Numbered from the stretch's first letter, positions 36,501 to 49,649 are shown. The stretch: 64,000 nucleotides of DNA from Carallia brachiata (GCA_021464245.1 JADCRB010000029.1:1365788-1429787), one strand, 5' to 3'. The notes: generated from the sequence alone by a model not told the origin. Made by a program: numbers and translations.

Positions 36501-39500
36501 GCTATTGTACGATATTTGGCCCTTTTCCCTAGACATATTTACTCTATCTATTCTTCCTGAAGCACCATTACATGACTGTCTCTTTAGAGGTTATTTGGTG
36601 GCTAACATATACGATACAACAGGTAAATTATATGATACAATAAATAAATTATATGACACATCAAAAAAACTACACGACACGCACAACTAGCCATTAAAAA
36701 AAAGTTTTTACTGGTGCATATGACCTGTCATATAATTTTTTTGATATGTCATATACTTTCTTTTTAATTTCTCCACCATCTTGTATAATTGCCCGATTTT
36801 TTCGTATATTGATGGCCACCAAACATACAACAAAAAAAATTTTCCCATCTTGCTATTCGGAGAAACTTTTCGGCTGTTTTTTAGGTGACTGTTTCGTTGC
36901 TGTCATATACAACATAATAGGTAAAATATATGACCCAGTCAAAAATTATATGACATGTCAAAAAAATTATGACATGTGTAATAAGCCATTAAAAAAATAT
37001 TTAATGGCTAGTTACACTTGTCATATATTTTCTTTTAACATGACTGTCCGTATAGTTTCTTTAATATGTTAAATATTTTAAGTGACATGTTATATATGAT
37101 AGATACGAAACAACCATCTAAAAGACAGCCATGTAGTAACACTCCTATCAATTTTAGACATCTTATCTCATTCTATAAGACATTTTTGTTTTTTTTGCAA
37201 CACACTTGGGTAATTCCCGTATAAGCACCACTACATGGCTGTCTTTTCAGTGGTTGTTTGGTGGCTATCATATAGGACACAATAGAAAAATTATATGATA
37301 CAACAAAGGGATTATATGACATTTTAAAAAAATTACATGACATACAAAACAAGCTATTAAAATTTTTTTTAATAGTACATATAACTTATGTCATATAATT
37401 TGTTTGATATGTCATATACTTTCTTTTTAATTTATCCCCCATGTAATATAATTGACCTATTGTATCGTATATTGACAGCCGCTAAATAGCCAGCTAACAT
37501 ATAGCAAAATTTTTTTTCCCTTCTCGTACATATCTTCCTTCATACAATAATTGGTCAGTTCCCTATAACACATTTTCTTATTTCCTACTACACATTTATT
37601 TCTTTAGTACAATATATTATTTTTTTATACGACGAGTGAATAATTATCTTTTCTTTCTTGCTCCATCCCCTTTCTCTCTTTCTTTCCCTCTTAACCTCAA
37701 ACCTTTGTCATAATTTTTCAATTTAAAAATTGGAAACAAATCTAAATGTTTTTCATACTGACAAAAATTATAAGTTTTATATATTTTTAAAATAAAACTT
37801 AAAAACTATTCTACAATTTTTGAGAATTCTTATATTATAAAGAATAAAATATTAAAAAATACACTTTAAAAATCTAATAAATTCAAAATATTTTATTTCT
37901 TTTTCAATTTTTCTCTCTCTTTCTCTGCCTCTTCTCTATGACTCACCTCTCTCACTTTGAGTCATCATGACATTTCAGGACTGTTAAAAGAGATGGAAAG
38001 AGAATTTAGAGGAAGAGGGAGAAATGAAAGGATAGCTTGAGAGATAAGCAACATGTCGTAGATTATATCACACGTGTAACAAGCAACATACTCAAAAATT
38101 TTTATAATGGCAGGTTACACGCGTTATATATTTTAGTTTGACATGTCTTATAGTTTCCTATGTCCTATATTTTGTTGCTTGTGTTATATATTACAACTAC
38201 AAAACAGTCATTTACAAGACAGCCAAAAAATTTTTCTCATTAAATATTTACTTCTATTATGCTTTCAGCTACTACTTATCAAAATATCTAAACATTTATG
38301 CGATTACAATATTTATTATTTTTGCATGTTATTAATTGTCAAAAAATTCACTTCAAATTAATTCTTTTCTTTCTTCAGTACCACTACATGACTGTTCTTA
38401 AAAGGTTGTTTCATGCCTGTCACATATGACACAACAAACAAAATATACGACACAGTGAGGAAATTATACAACATATGAAGTAAATTTATACAACACCGGT
38501 AACTAGCCATTAACAAAAAAATTTTGTAATGGATGGTTACATATGTCATATATTTTAGTTTGATACGTCGTACAAGTTTTTCACCATGTCATATATTTTT
38601 CCTGTTGTGTTATATCTAATAGTTACAAAATAGCCACTTAAAGGACAACCAAAAAGTTTTTCCCATTAAATATTTACTTCCATCATGCTTTCAATTACTA
38701 CTTATCAAAATATCTAAACATTTATGCAATTACAATATTTATTATTTTGGTATCTTATTAATTGTCACAAAATATACTTTAGATTAATTCTTTTCTTTCT
38801 GCACCACCACTACCTGGCTGTCCTTGAAATGACTATTTCGTGCGTGTCACATACGACACAACAAATAAAATATACGACATAACAAGAAAATTATATGACA
38901 TATTAAATGACATTACATGATACATGTAATCAGCCATTAAGAAAACATTTTTCTAATGGCATTTTTCTAATGGCTGGTTAAATGTGTCATACATTTTACT
39001 TTGACACGTTGTATAGTTTATTCTGTCATGTCATGTATTTTCCCTGTTATGCCATATATGACAGCCACCAAACGACCATTTCAAGGGTAGCCAAAAAATT
39101 TTCCTTGTTAAATATGTTCTTCTATTATACTTTCAGCTACTACTTATCAAAATATCTAAACATTTATATAATTACAATATTTATTATTTTGGTATCCTAT
39201 TAATTGTCACAAAATTTACTTCAAATTAATTCTTTTCTTTCTGCAGCACCACTATATGGTTGTCCTTTAAATAATTGTTTCGTGCTTGTTACATATGACA
39301 CAACAAACAAAATATACGACACAGCAATGGAAATTATATGACACATGTAAGAAGTCATTAATAAAATTTTTTTATGGTGGTTGATTAAATGTATCATATA
39401 TTTTACTTTGACATATCATATAGTTTCTTCCTTCATGTCATATATTTTGTCTTTTGTGTCATATATGACAACCACTGAATGGTCACTTCAAGAGCCAAAA

Positions 39501-40330
39501 AGTTTTCTTAATCAAATATTTACTTACTTCTATCATACTTTCAACTACTACTTATCACAACATTTAAACATTTATACTATTAAAATATTTATTATTTTCG
39601 TATGTTATTAGGGAAAAAAATTTTTGTTGTACCACAAGTGGTTGTGTTGGTGACTGTTTCATATAACATAACAAGTAAAATATATGACACTAAAAAAATT
39701 ATATGGCATATCAAAAGAAACTATATGACACATGTATCTTGTCGTTAAATTTTTTTTTTAATGACAAGTGTAACAATTCGTATAATTTTCTTAACGTGTC
39801 ATATATTTTACTTACTATGTCATATATACAGCCACAAAACAGCCACTTAATAGCAGTCATGTAGTGATGCTCATCTTATTAATTGTCACAAAATTTATTT
39901 CAGATTATTTCTTTTTTCTTCAGCACCACTACATGACTGTTCTTTAAATGACTGTTTCGTATCTGTCATATATGACATAACAAACAAAATATACAACATT
40001 GCAGAGGAAATTATACAACACGTGTGACCAGCCATTAACAAAATATTTTTATAATAGCTAGTTTAACGTGACGTATCTTTTACCTAGACATGTCGTATAG
40101 TTTTTTTTGTCATGTCATATATTTTTCCTATTGTGTCATATATGATAGCCACCAAACGGCCACTTCAAAGATAGTCAAAATGTTTTTCTCGTTAAATATT
40201 TACTTTCATTATACTTTCAACTACTACTTATCAAAATATCTAAACATTTGTGCGACTACAATATTTATTATTTTGGTATCTTATTAATTGTCACAAAATT
40301 TACTTCAGATTAATTCTATTAACAATTTTT
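36500..40330. repeat. Array of long palindromes with CACTA-like ends, partly in tandem
   Basis: At least eight palindromic units of roughly 240-290 bp are present, starting near 36,562, 36,880, 37,227, 38,045 (partial), 38,383, 38,808, 39,248, 39,635 and 39,923. Left arms begin CACTACATGRCTGT, then a GTGGCTGTCATATATGACA motif. Right arms mirror this (TGTCATATATGACAGCCACC) and some end GTCATGTAGTG, as at 39,854-39,866. From about 38,130 to 40,330 the palindromes alternate with a common spacer (CTACTTATCAAAATATCTAA and flanks, at about 38,270, 38,700, 39,137, 39,545 and 40,226), giving a tandem period of about 430 bp. No coding capacity. Each unit would fold into a long hairpin. Confidence 0.8.
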
Positions 40331-40344
40331 AACTATACAATACC

Positions 40345-40420
40345 AAAGCTCGCAAGTTAGCTTGGCCGGTAGGGTACTTTACCCCTCTCTTCTAGCCATG
40401 AGTTCAGAACGCAACATGTA
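40345..40420 (+). other. Possible tRNA-derived SINE head
   Basis: GTTAGCTTGGCCGGTAGGGT resembles a pol III A box, and GAGTTCAGAAC about 30 bp further resembles a decayed B box. A T-rich tract follows. No tail, target-site duplication or second copy was found, so this is weak. Confidence 0.2.
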
Positions 40421-40934
40421 CTTTTCTTTTTTTTTTTTGGGGGCAATTGCTTCTTTTCTTTTTCTTTTTCTTTGTGTAAAACTTCTTTCCTTTCTTTTTT
40501 TTTTTTCCTTTTTTTTGAGTTTCAAAGTTTACAATTTAATTTTTTAAAATTAAATTTTATTAAATGTGAAAAGCTCATACACTTAATTATCCTTTTAATT
40601 TCATTTCAGTTACTTTTAATAGTATTTGAATAAATTTTTTTATAGAGTCTTTTGAGTAATATTTAATCTTTTAATGAAACAAATTATTACCAATGAACAT
40701 TAAATAAGAAAAAAAATATCTATAAACATATTGTGTATCTAAACATATATTTATTTATAAAATTCACATTAATTTTATTAGTTACAATAGTTATGCAAAA
40801 AAATTATTTTCTCTACAATCACAAAGAGTCTATTGTGTAATCAAATAAGAGATAAATAACTAAATGATTAAATTATTTCTTATATAAAAAATACATTTAA
40901 TTAAATCTCAAAAACAAAAAAATAGTTTTAAAGC

Positions 40935-41262
40935 ATTAAAATTTATGAGATATAGTTATAATATTTATTATGCAAAATAATTAATAATATTTTTTTTATT
41001 TTTGATCGCATAAATTTTTTTTTTAATTATAAGTATACATATAGAACTCTCTTCCCTAAAATTTTTTTCTAACTTCATCCCTATTCATATTGTATACATA
41101 AAATTTACGAGATATAATTATAATATTTACTATACAAAATAATTAATAATATTTTTTTATTTTTCATCACATAAATTTTTATTTTTTTTTATAAGTATAC
41201 ATATAGAATTCTCCTCCCTAAAATTTTTTTCTAACTTCGTCCCTGTTCATATAGTATACATC
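40935..41262. repeat. Tandem duplication of about 160 bp
   Basis: 40,935-41,096 and 41,097-41,262 share the order TTATGAGATATA / TTACGAGATATA, AAAATAATTAATAATATTTT, ATAAGTATACATATAGAA and CTAACTTCRTCCCTRTTCAT. They differ at scattered positions. A more diverged inverted relative appears at about 41,815-42,060 (CAGAAAAAATTTTTAAGGAG and following). Confidence 0.7.
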
Positions 41263-43553
41263 GTAATGGTGTCTTTTACGAAAAAATAAAATCAACTTGC
41301 AACATTGAAATTTTGTTTCCCGCCCACCCTCATAATTTAAGTCATCGTCAACCACACCAAAAACTTTTCCTTCTCTTATTTTACTCATATGCCCTTGTTC
41401 GTTTACCTTTTCTATCCTTTGTATTAAATAAATCAATAATAAAATTTTCAATTCTGTGATTGGCTGCACGCGTGTGTGCCAACCATATTGCTACCATTAT
41501 GTAAGCTACTAAGGATTTCCCTATAAGTATCAAAAGTCCCAACCTCAACAACTATGATTGGATCTATATTAGTTTGAGTAAAGATTGTCTTGACGTTAAT
41601 AAAAAGTGTTGAGAAAAATAACTTTTTTTTTTAATCAAATTTTTATGTAAATTTTTTTTAAAATAGAAAATAATAAGATGAGAACAAACGTGAAACTAGC
41701 TTATTAAATGAGTCTCAAAGCTGAATTTTAGCAACAACCATTTTTTAGGCAAAAATTTTAGCGTCACAAATTAAAATGGACAGAGTCAAACAAACTTACC
41801 AAGCAGTGACAGGTTCAGAAAAAATTTTTAAGGAGGGCAAACTTAATATGTACAAATACAATAACAAAAATTAATATTTATAATGAAAACAAAAAATTAT
41901 ATTAATTATTCAGAATAATGAACATTATAATTATATCTTATAAATTCTAATATTTTAATATTTTTTATTTTTTATACAATCAAATACATTTTTTTCTATA
42001 TAAGTAATCATTTAATTATTTAATCATTTATCTCTTATATAATTGTACAATAAATTTTTTTATAATATTCATTGTAAAAAAAATATTTATTATAAATTTT
42101 ATAACTGGAAATTGAAGTTGATTTTATAAACAAATTTATATTTGAATATCAATATACTTTTAAATATTTTTCTCTTTCTAATAACAATCATTGTTACTAA
42201 TTTATATCATTAAAAGATAAAGTTTTTTTTTTTAAAAGTGTTAATATAAACATAAAAATAGGTTTATAAATAGATGAAAAATTAATTTTGGCAAGCACAT
42301 TATAAATAGGTTTCTAGGGAAATAAAATAAAGCAGGTAGAGGTTTGTCTAAAAAAATTAAAGAAGAAGAAACAAAAAGAGATGGAAAAACAAAGCATTGA
42401 CACTCTGAAAGTGGCCCCCTAACAGTCTCGAACTTGGGACATTGACGAGGTGGGAGCGGGGTAGGGGGCAATTAGACTTAGGTCCACTGATGATCTTTGG
42501 TTTTTATCACAGGGCATTAACACTCTTTAGTTGCTTTACCGCAGACTAATCGCCGTTTGACCAACACTTGTGACAACGAACAAGGGCCATGGAATTGGAA
42601 TCCACTCCACTCATGCATAACGGTTAAATAATTGTTAAAAGACTGAGGACCCAAACACATACCCCAAGATGCATCACTCGGTGGTGTAACGAGAGAATAA
42701 AAAAATATTTTTTTAATTTTTTTGTTTTTTTGAAAAAAATTAACATTTACATTTAGAGAAGTATTAACTTAAAATATAAAATATAAATATTATATAAAAT
42801 TCTTTGCAAATAAAAATTTTTTTCTTTCAAAAAAATATTTTTTTACTAAAACAGCACACAACTAGTATTATTTTATTAAATATATGTACTTTTCATATAC
42901 AAACTTCTGTGTGCCTATCTTTTTTGAAAAATCAAATACTTTTGGGTTACCATAATTGAGCCTTCTCCCATATAGAGTGCAAATAAAACCATTTTCTCTT
43001 GTCTACTAACAGTTATCCTATCGTGAATTCTTACTACCAAATCATTTCAAGTCTGGAGTCTCTTGTCTTAGTACACTGTGGTATAAAAAACTCAGTCAAA
43101 CAGAATTGTCCATGTTCCCGGGATCTCCCGGACACCATAAAAAAAATGGAGCAAATCTGAGAAGCCTGATACACATGAATGTCCACTGATTGAACGAAGA
43201 TTCAGGTAAAACAAAATCACACACCCAAACAACTAGAAGGCCACAACTCGCATGCCCCCAACAAGGCAGGAAAAGATTAAAATATATCTGTCCACATTTA
43301 CTTACAACTCCAGTCTGCTTTTAGCGTCATCGCTGCAACCTGCAGTTAGCAATTCAAGGATAGTCATCATCATGCAGGAAAACAGACGGAAGGTTGAAAT
43401 GAGTGAAAGAAAAAGCTTTCCAAGTTACATTTACAAAGAGAGGCATCGATAATGAAATGAGATGTCAATATGATCTGAAATCGTTGGCTAGTTTGACTCA
43501 CAATAGAAAATTCAAATGAAACTCCATTGGTAATATTAACTTACTTCACATCT
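41263..43553. other. Intergenic AT-rich DNA; right end is the gamma-tubulin 3' flank
   Basis: No gene recognised. GTTCGAGACTG-type sequence (minus strand near 42,425) resembles tRNA-derived B boxes but has no partner. The part from about 43,200 to 43,553 is less AT-rich and probably holds the 3' UTR of the gamma-tubulin gene. Confidence 0.4.
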
Positions 43554-46500
43554 TCAGACAGCTAATTTTGGATCTACCGTCCCTGTAGCATTGCCTTCTC
43601 CGGTCAAAATGTGATCGGGATCCTAGAGTAAAATAATGAAATCACTAAAATTGTTGAAGAGAAGCAACTTAACAATAGGAGAAGTCAGTGGAAGTAGGGC
43701 GTATGCATATACCTCCATTCCCCATTTTATGTAATCAGGGGACTCACAGGCCTTATATTCATCAACCAAGCTTTCAATTATGTCCCTTGATTCATCAAAT
43801 TCAGAAAGATCATTGTCCTGATCGAACGCATTATGTCAGACCTTGGAGATAAAGCAGTGTGAGATTTTGAATGTTACATTTATGATCGGTGGGTTTTTAT
43901 TTTCACCACCCTTTTTCTTCTTTTGACAAGCCATATTTGGTAAAAGATATCCAAGATTGCGTAAACTGCAGTCAATATTGTATTGATGAGAACATAAACA
44001 ACATAAACACGTCCATTGCTTACCAGCTATGTACAGATGACAATGTAGCATTTTCAATGGGCAATAAATTATGAAACTAGTAATAAGCTGACCATGCAAA
44101 ACAGCGCATTGCAAAATTGACAAATTAATTATTGGACCCAAAATACTCAAACATGGGGGAGGCAACTTACAGCAAACATTGGGAACTTTCGGTAGTTATC
44201 AAGGAAGGCTTGCTTCTTTCTCAGCTTCTCATACTGGCCCAAACATTTGCTAAACAAGTGGCGGATGCTAGTATGGCTTGCTAGCATGAGACCACTTACC
44301 TACAATAAAAAAACTCTAAACCGTGAATCATCATTCAATTTAAAATTGGCATGTAAAACTTGACATCTTCAAACTTGTGACGTCAATCTTTGCAATCTAC
44401 TTATATGTGACAATCTTTGGGTAAAAGGGATGTTTGTATTCACGTATTGAAAAAATTACTTCAGATTATTAACACAAAAGGATGATTAAACAAAAAGTTC
44501 AACAAAAATATGATCTTACCCGATGGGCAGTTTGAACATATGGAGACTTTCGAGACAAAGCAACCTACAAAATGCAGCATAATGGTCAAAAGCTAGATAA
44601 AAACAATTTGTGGAAGCCAAAAACTAGAAACTGACAAACAAAAAACAGCCTTTTATTGTCACAGGGGATCACCTGAATACTTGCAGGGCCCCACTCAATA
44701 AAATTGACAAGCTTCCGTTCACGAATCCTCTGCAAGCTTTCATGAACCTGACAAAGTAGGCAGTGCAACACTGCTGTGCTATCAATAATGAATTGGCATG
44801 TAACAAGCAATGAGCGACAATCTGACTCAGAGTTAAGTCACAAATAAAGGCGTTTGGAACCAAATTATGTTATCTCAAATCTTAGTGTCTCCCAGCTACA
44901 TCTGTTACAGGCATTACCATAACAAACATGCAACAATTTGAGAAGAAAGTGTTAGTATGTGAAACTAAAATGAGAAATTAGCTCATAATTACAAAGTTGT
45001 CCAACAGGAGAAATTCAATTCCCAGCAGCTTCAGAGCTAAACAGAAAATTCTTCTGATAAAGGGCTGGATGATATGGCGTCTCAGGTTCTCCCACTTGGG
45101 TGTGCCATCATCATCATATTTTTCCAGGAAAAATATGCCTAACTGTTAGAGTCTATGCAAGCGTATGAATGAGGTTTGATCATAAAGCAAGCACAAAACT
45201 TGATACATCATTTGATAGAAAATAATTCTCACAATGACCAGCATCATTTAGGAGGATAAAATACCCGCCAATAAGCCACACCTTTGAAATGATTAGCCTC
45301 TTCACAAAATAAGAATACACAGACACCAGGTAAGTGGTAGTACAGACAAAACTCAGGGAGAAGGAGTTTCAAATCACTAAAAAGATAAGAAAACATGAGT
45401 TCTGGTGCTCATGGAGTGGATAGCTTATTTGTCCACAGACAACTTCATTGAAAACATGAGATGGAATTATTCACACAGAAATTCTAACAAGTACATGAAC
45501 AACGACAGATTATTACCTGAGTAGGATCAACTTCTCCTTGAATTATGTTCAATATTGAGATGTACTTTGCCTGACTAGCTTCTTTTGTTCGTGCGTAAGA
45601 TGAAACCATAATATTCTTAGTCTGAAAAAAGCATGGGCATTAGCAAAGCGCCAAACTGCATTGAAAATAAGTTATAAATTACATTCGTCACCTGCAGAAG
45701 TCTTCTCATAACGTCTAAAACGGTGGTCTTACGAATCACATTAGCCTGCCACGAGACAAATTTTGCATCAGACTAGAGCATAAATTCCATAGTCCAAGAC
45801 CGTACAGCAACCAAAGAAAAGTTTGAAAGAATATAAAAAACTGATAAGCAGCATCATGCTATGGATTGTGTCAAAAACCATTGTACTATCGCCTTCTGAA
45901 ATTGACATGGATTTCGAGATTTCACTGACACAGTTTGCTACTAGCTTATTAACTCTGGAACTTCTCCAACCGTAAATTACAAATGATAATCAAAGAAAAA
46001 TTGAAATAAATTAAGTCATGGTAGATTCTAACCTGGCGCTCCACTGTCAGTGGTGTATATCCTGTCATAAGAAAATGACATCTTGGAGTTGGAATTAAAG
46101 AGGCAAGGAGACCAACCAAGTCATTGTTCATATATCCTGGGTAACGCAGAGTGGTTGTGCTTGCGGACATTACAGTGGAAACCAGAGAGTTTGTCTGACC
46201 AAATGTAGGATTTGTTAGATGTAAGCGCTCCACAGCAATTCTATTCAACGCAGTATTATCAAGAACAACGACACAATCAGCATTTAACGTCAGCCTCTTG
46301 AGGGTTAAAAGTGAGTTGTATGGCTGGACCACCACATCACTTGTTTCCATCTGGTTGGGAAATACACTATAAGTTTGAACCAGCTTTTTGCTGTAACGAT
46401 CATTCAGAGTCTCCAGTAGATATGAGCCCATACCTTCATCAAAGAATAACAGCGCTCAACAAGCATACAAGCAAGCAAGTAAAACCATGTCCAAGTCCCA

Positions 46501-47449
46501 CCGTGCATCACTACTTGCATCAGTGTGTGATGGATGGAGTTAAAGAAGCAAAAATATTCAAATAGGAATGAAACCATAAAACACCAAGAGCACCATAATA
46601 GCTTAAGAAGCTTTACCAAAAAAGCAAGGTAAGTAAAGAGAACCAACCTGAGCCTGTTCCTCCTGCAATTGAATGACATAAAACAAAACCTTCGAGGCTA
46701 TCACTGCCATCAGCTTCCCTATCAATCATGTCCATTATATCCTCTTCAACACCCTTGCCCTGGTGTTAGAACATAATAAAGTAGATTCAAATAGTATACA
46801 TAATTCAGTGAACTATTGGTAAACTGAAACTGTAAAATTTCTCACTGAGAGGGATAAAATTCCAAAACACAATATCTCCCTCTCAGGACATCAATAGTCA
46901 TTAACTTAGATAGTAGTAGAAGTGAAGCAACTAAACAAACCTGATGATAACCGCTGGCCCAATTATTGCCAGCACCACCACCGTGATCAGAAACAAAGAT
47001 GTTTTCATGATTGTAGAGATTACGGTAGTCACTGTTCTGAATACCATTGATGACCCTGGGCTCCAAATCAATCAGCAAAGCTCGAGGCACATAATGCTGG
47101 TCATCGGCTTGATAGAAGAATACATCTTTCCTGTCACCTCCCTGAAAGGCAGCCCCAACCCCATCCCCCAAATATGAAAAAATGAATCCAAAACTAGTAG
47201 GGTTTTGACAAAAGAACTCAGAAATACCAGTTTATGAGGCAATTGTGACTCCTCCCATCAATAATAATAACCAGAAAGAAAATAAAATAAAAGAGAAAGA
47301 AAGGGGTTTGGGATGGGGACCTGAGTGGCGAAGTCCTCAAGAATGCCATCTTTACTGATGCCATGCTCGAGACAAAGCTGCTTCCAAAACTCCATACCGA
47401 TTTGGTTCCCACATTGTCCCACTTGCAGCGTTATTATTTCTCTCGGCAT
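43554..47449 (-). CDS. TUBG: Gamma-tubulin (11 exons, 474 aa)
   Basis: Minus-strand exons join in frame: 47449-47321, 47141-46941, 46759-46648, 46433-46033, 45745-45692, 45621-45517, 44747-44673, 44564-44520, 44299-44171, 43817-43713, 43622-43554; 1,425 nt including TGA. The protein starts [20 protein letters not shown], carries the tubulin signature AGGTGSGMGS (142-151) and ends DPKLAV. The 474-residue length equals that I recall for Arabidopsis TUBG1/2, and every exon matches plant gamma-tubulin closely. It binds GTP and, within gamma-tubulin complexes at nuclear envelope, cortex and spindle, nucleates microtubules. The start is the conserved MPRE methionine; in-frame codons upstream are purine-rich leader. 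Intron 6 contains an odd open stretch. A broken partial copy lies at 54.5-57.5 kb. Confidence 0.97.
44978..45145 (-). other. Open coding-like stretch inside gamma-tubulin intron 6
   Basis: Within the intron between 45,516 and 44,748, 55 codons read without a stop on the gene strand: [20 protein letters not shown], then [15 protein letters not shown] and [14 protein letters not shown]. Composition is far more protein-like than normal intron sequence. It is not tubulin and I could not assign it. It may be an inserted exon from another gene, an alternative cassette or chance. Confidence 0.3.
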
Positions 47450-47663
47450 TGTTATTTTCTCTCCTCTTCTCTTCTCTTGCCTTTTCTTTTCTTTCCTTTT
47501 TTTTTTTTTTTGTTTTGTTTTTCTTTTCTCCTCTTTTCCTTCCTTCGCTTCCACACGAGATTACTATCACCTTCGAGACTACAATTGTTGGCCTGAACCA
47601 CGAAGCAAGTGAAGTCAAGGCAAGGCCTCCTCAAGGGAGACCAACCTAACCTACCAAATGAAT

Positions 47664-47701
<38 letters not shown>

Positions 47702-47730
47702 ACGGAGAGACAACGGGATAACACAATTTT
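47450..47730 (-). promoter_or_regulatory. Gamma-tubulin 5' leader and proximal promoter, purine tracts
   Basis: Directly upstream of the MPRE start the gene strand is a purine run (about 47,452-47,535), then more complex sequence, then a (GA)n microsatellite at about 47,666-47,700. GA/CT tracts are common in plant leaders and promoters. Much of this stretch is copied at 55,085-55,330, so it serves as a marker for the duplicated segment. Confidence 0.4.
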
Positions 47731-48900
47731 AAGTCCTAAATATTTACAAATTTTTTAATTGAGTCCTATATCTTTTTAACGTTTCAAAGGAGTCCTAAAC
47801 CTTTAATTTTTATGCTGTTGAGTCCTTTTTAAACAAAATTTGGTCAACTCTGTTATGTATTATGGTTGATTAACAAAATAAACCATTACCACTCAAAAAT
47901 ACACTTAAATAATTACAGCATTCAGACATAGGCGTATATCTCCAATTTCCCCTCATTTTTCCTCTGATTTGCCCTCTTTTGACCCACTTATAAATTGAAA
48001 ATCTCCTAAATGCTAACCATTCTACCCCAACGCAGACCAAAATTAGAACTCCCCCAACAGTCCGACCTCTCTCCTTTTCTACAAGGAATGCATGGTTCTC
48101 ATAAATCCACTTGCTAATAATGTTTGGTGGGTAGTTTGAGAAATTAAAAGCAAAACAAACACACATACATGCCAACAATAATTGCAAAAGAATGGGAATG
48201 GGAGGTATCGAGAGGTTTCAAAGACATTTAAGTAACAAAAAAAAAAAAAAAAGAAGCCACAAGATAAATGCACTGGACAAGCAAAATGACCTTTTTCTTG
48301 ATATTTCTCAATATCACAGTCTAGTCCCATGGACAAATATTGATCAAGTACACGAAAGAAAATGGCATTCATTCAGGGCAATTTACCTTTTATACCATCT
48401 ATATAGGGGTAATTACACTTTATACCGAGTATTTCTAACAATTACATAAAACAACATGTAGTATAAATGCGGTATCAAAACACCTCCTGTTGTAAGTCAC
48501 CGTTAATTAAAGCTCAAAATAATTACAAAAGTGCCTTTCAAAGTGTTATAATGTCCCCAAAATACCCCCAGCAACTTCAAAAAAAAAAAAAAACAAAACA
48601 GAAAACTGTTGAAGTTTCCAGCAACCAAAATCCAAACTCCCTGCTTCCAAACACCAAATGCACCAGAAGGTCGTGCAGTTCCACAACAATTGCACACAAC
48701 ACAAAATGCAAAATTTACATTGAAATAACTGCTACAAGAGAAAAGCATGAGAACCTATTTACAAAACAAATATAAGGGACTATCGAAAATCTGAACTGAG
48801 ATAACAGAAGAGAAAGAATCCCTACTTGTGTTGCTAACTAAAATTATAAAGACTCCTACAATACAACCATGAAAGTCCTTATTGTTAAACCACTCAACAG
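47731..48900. other. Intergenic repeat-like DNA
   Basis: 47,735-47,905 is built of GAGTCCTAAA-type short repeats, of a sort seen in small non-autonomous plant elements. A similar sequence also follows the gamma-tubulin copy at 55,340-55,528. The rest up to 48,900 shows no recognised gene. Confidence 0.4.
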
Positions 48901-49474
48901 CAGCTTGGGTAAGAATCCTACCTGTCTCCCCCCTGCCTGTTTAGCTCACTTCACTTTTGGAGTTTTTCTTTTTCTTCCGTTTTAATTTTTCATTTAATTT
49001 TTTTCCCGATGTAATTGCCTCCATTACACTCAGAAATCTCATACTTTGCTCTTCTCTTTCTTCTCCGACCTTCACCACAAAATCCCCAAAAAGAAAAACC
49101 CCTCTTCTCCTCTCTCTCTCCCTCCCTGCCTGCCTCCGAAAGACAAGGACTTCTTTCAATCTTTTGTGTATATCCTTAGCTCTACCAGATCACAAACCAG
49201 AGGCCCCCAAAAAAACTACAATAAAAATAATAAAAATAATAATTATTATTGTTATAGAGGTAGGTAGAGCCAGACCAAAGAAAGATGAAACCTCCGAAAC
49301 CAAAATCAAGAAAACAAAACAAAATCCTCAGAATTTTGTAGAAGAGAAGAGATTAAGCTCACAATTATGGTGGCAGGCAAAGTGAGGGTGGCAATGTGTT
49401 TCCAAAATCAATCAATCAATCAATTAATTAATTAAATCTTATAGAGATTGGGAGATAGGGATCAGAATACCGGG

Positions 49475-49643
49475 ATGGGACTCTACAGATGGCTGGTGGA
49501 GAGGAATCCGGTTATGGCGGCCGACGTCGTCGAAGCTCCTCCGGCAGACCATTCCCTTCCTAACCCTAACCGCTTCGAGTTCGACTATCTCTATCTGGAC
49601 GTGAACGACATCATTCACCCTTGTTTCCACCTCCGAAGGACTG
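49475..49643 (+). pseudogene. First-exon fragment of a 5'-3' exoribonuclease (XRN) gene
   Basis: The frame from ATG at 49,475 reads [12 protein letters not shown], then [16 protein letters not shown] and [19 protein letters not shown], and reaches CTG|GTAACC, a donor-like site. This is the N-terminus of plant XRN nucleases (MGVPAFYRWL ... PNPN..[21 protein letters not shown]), which degrade uncapped RNA. Differences show decay: the residues VPAF after MG are missing, the metal-site motif DMNG reads DVND, and one extra base after FH shifts the frame so PED is lost. No further XRN exon is visible in the remaining 14 kb. A C-rich leader precedes it. Assignment rests on remembered family sequence. 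Confidence 0.75.
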
Positions 49644-49649
49644 GTAACC

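Noticed and set aside
36499..40287. Several 60-108-codon frames in the palindrome array (…YYLSKYLNIYTI… type)
   Set aside because: The same frame recurs because the DNA unit recurs. The peptides are AT-biased, the frames are not maintained between units, and no start context or domain was seen.
42400..42480. tRNA-like B box (GTTCGAGACTG, minus strand)
   Set aside because: A single degenerate box without an A box at proper spacing, and no cloverleaf could be drawn.
47325..47649. Plus-strand frames over the gamma-tubulin first exon
   Set aside because: They are antisense to the coding exon and its purine-rich leader, giving only S/F/L low-complexity protein.
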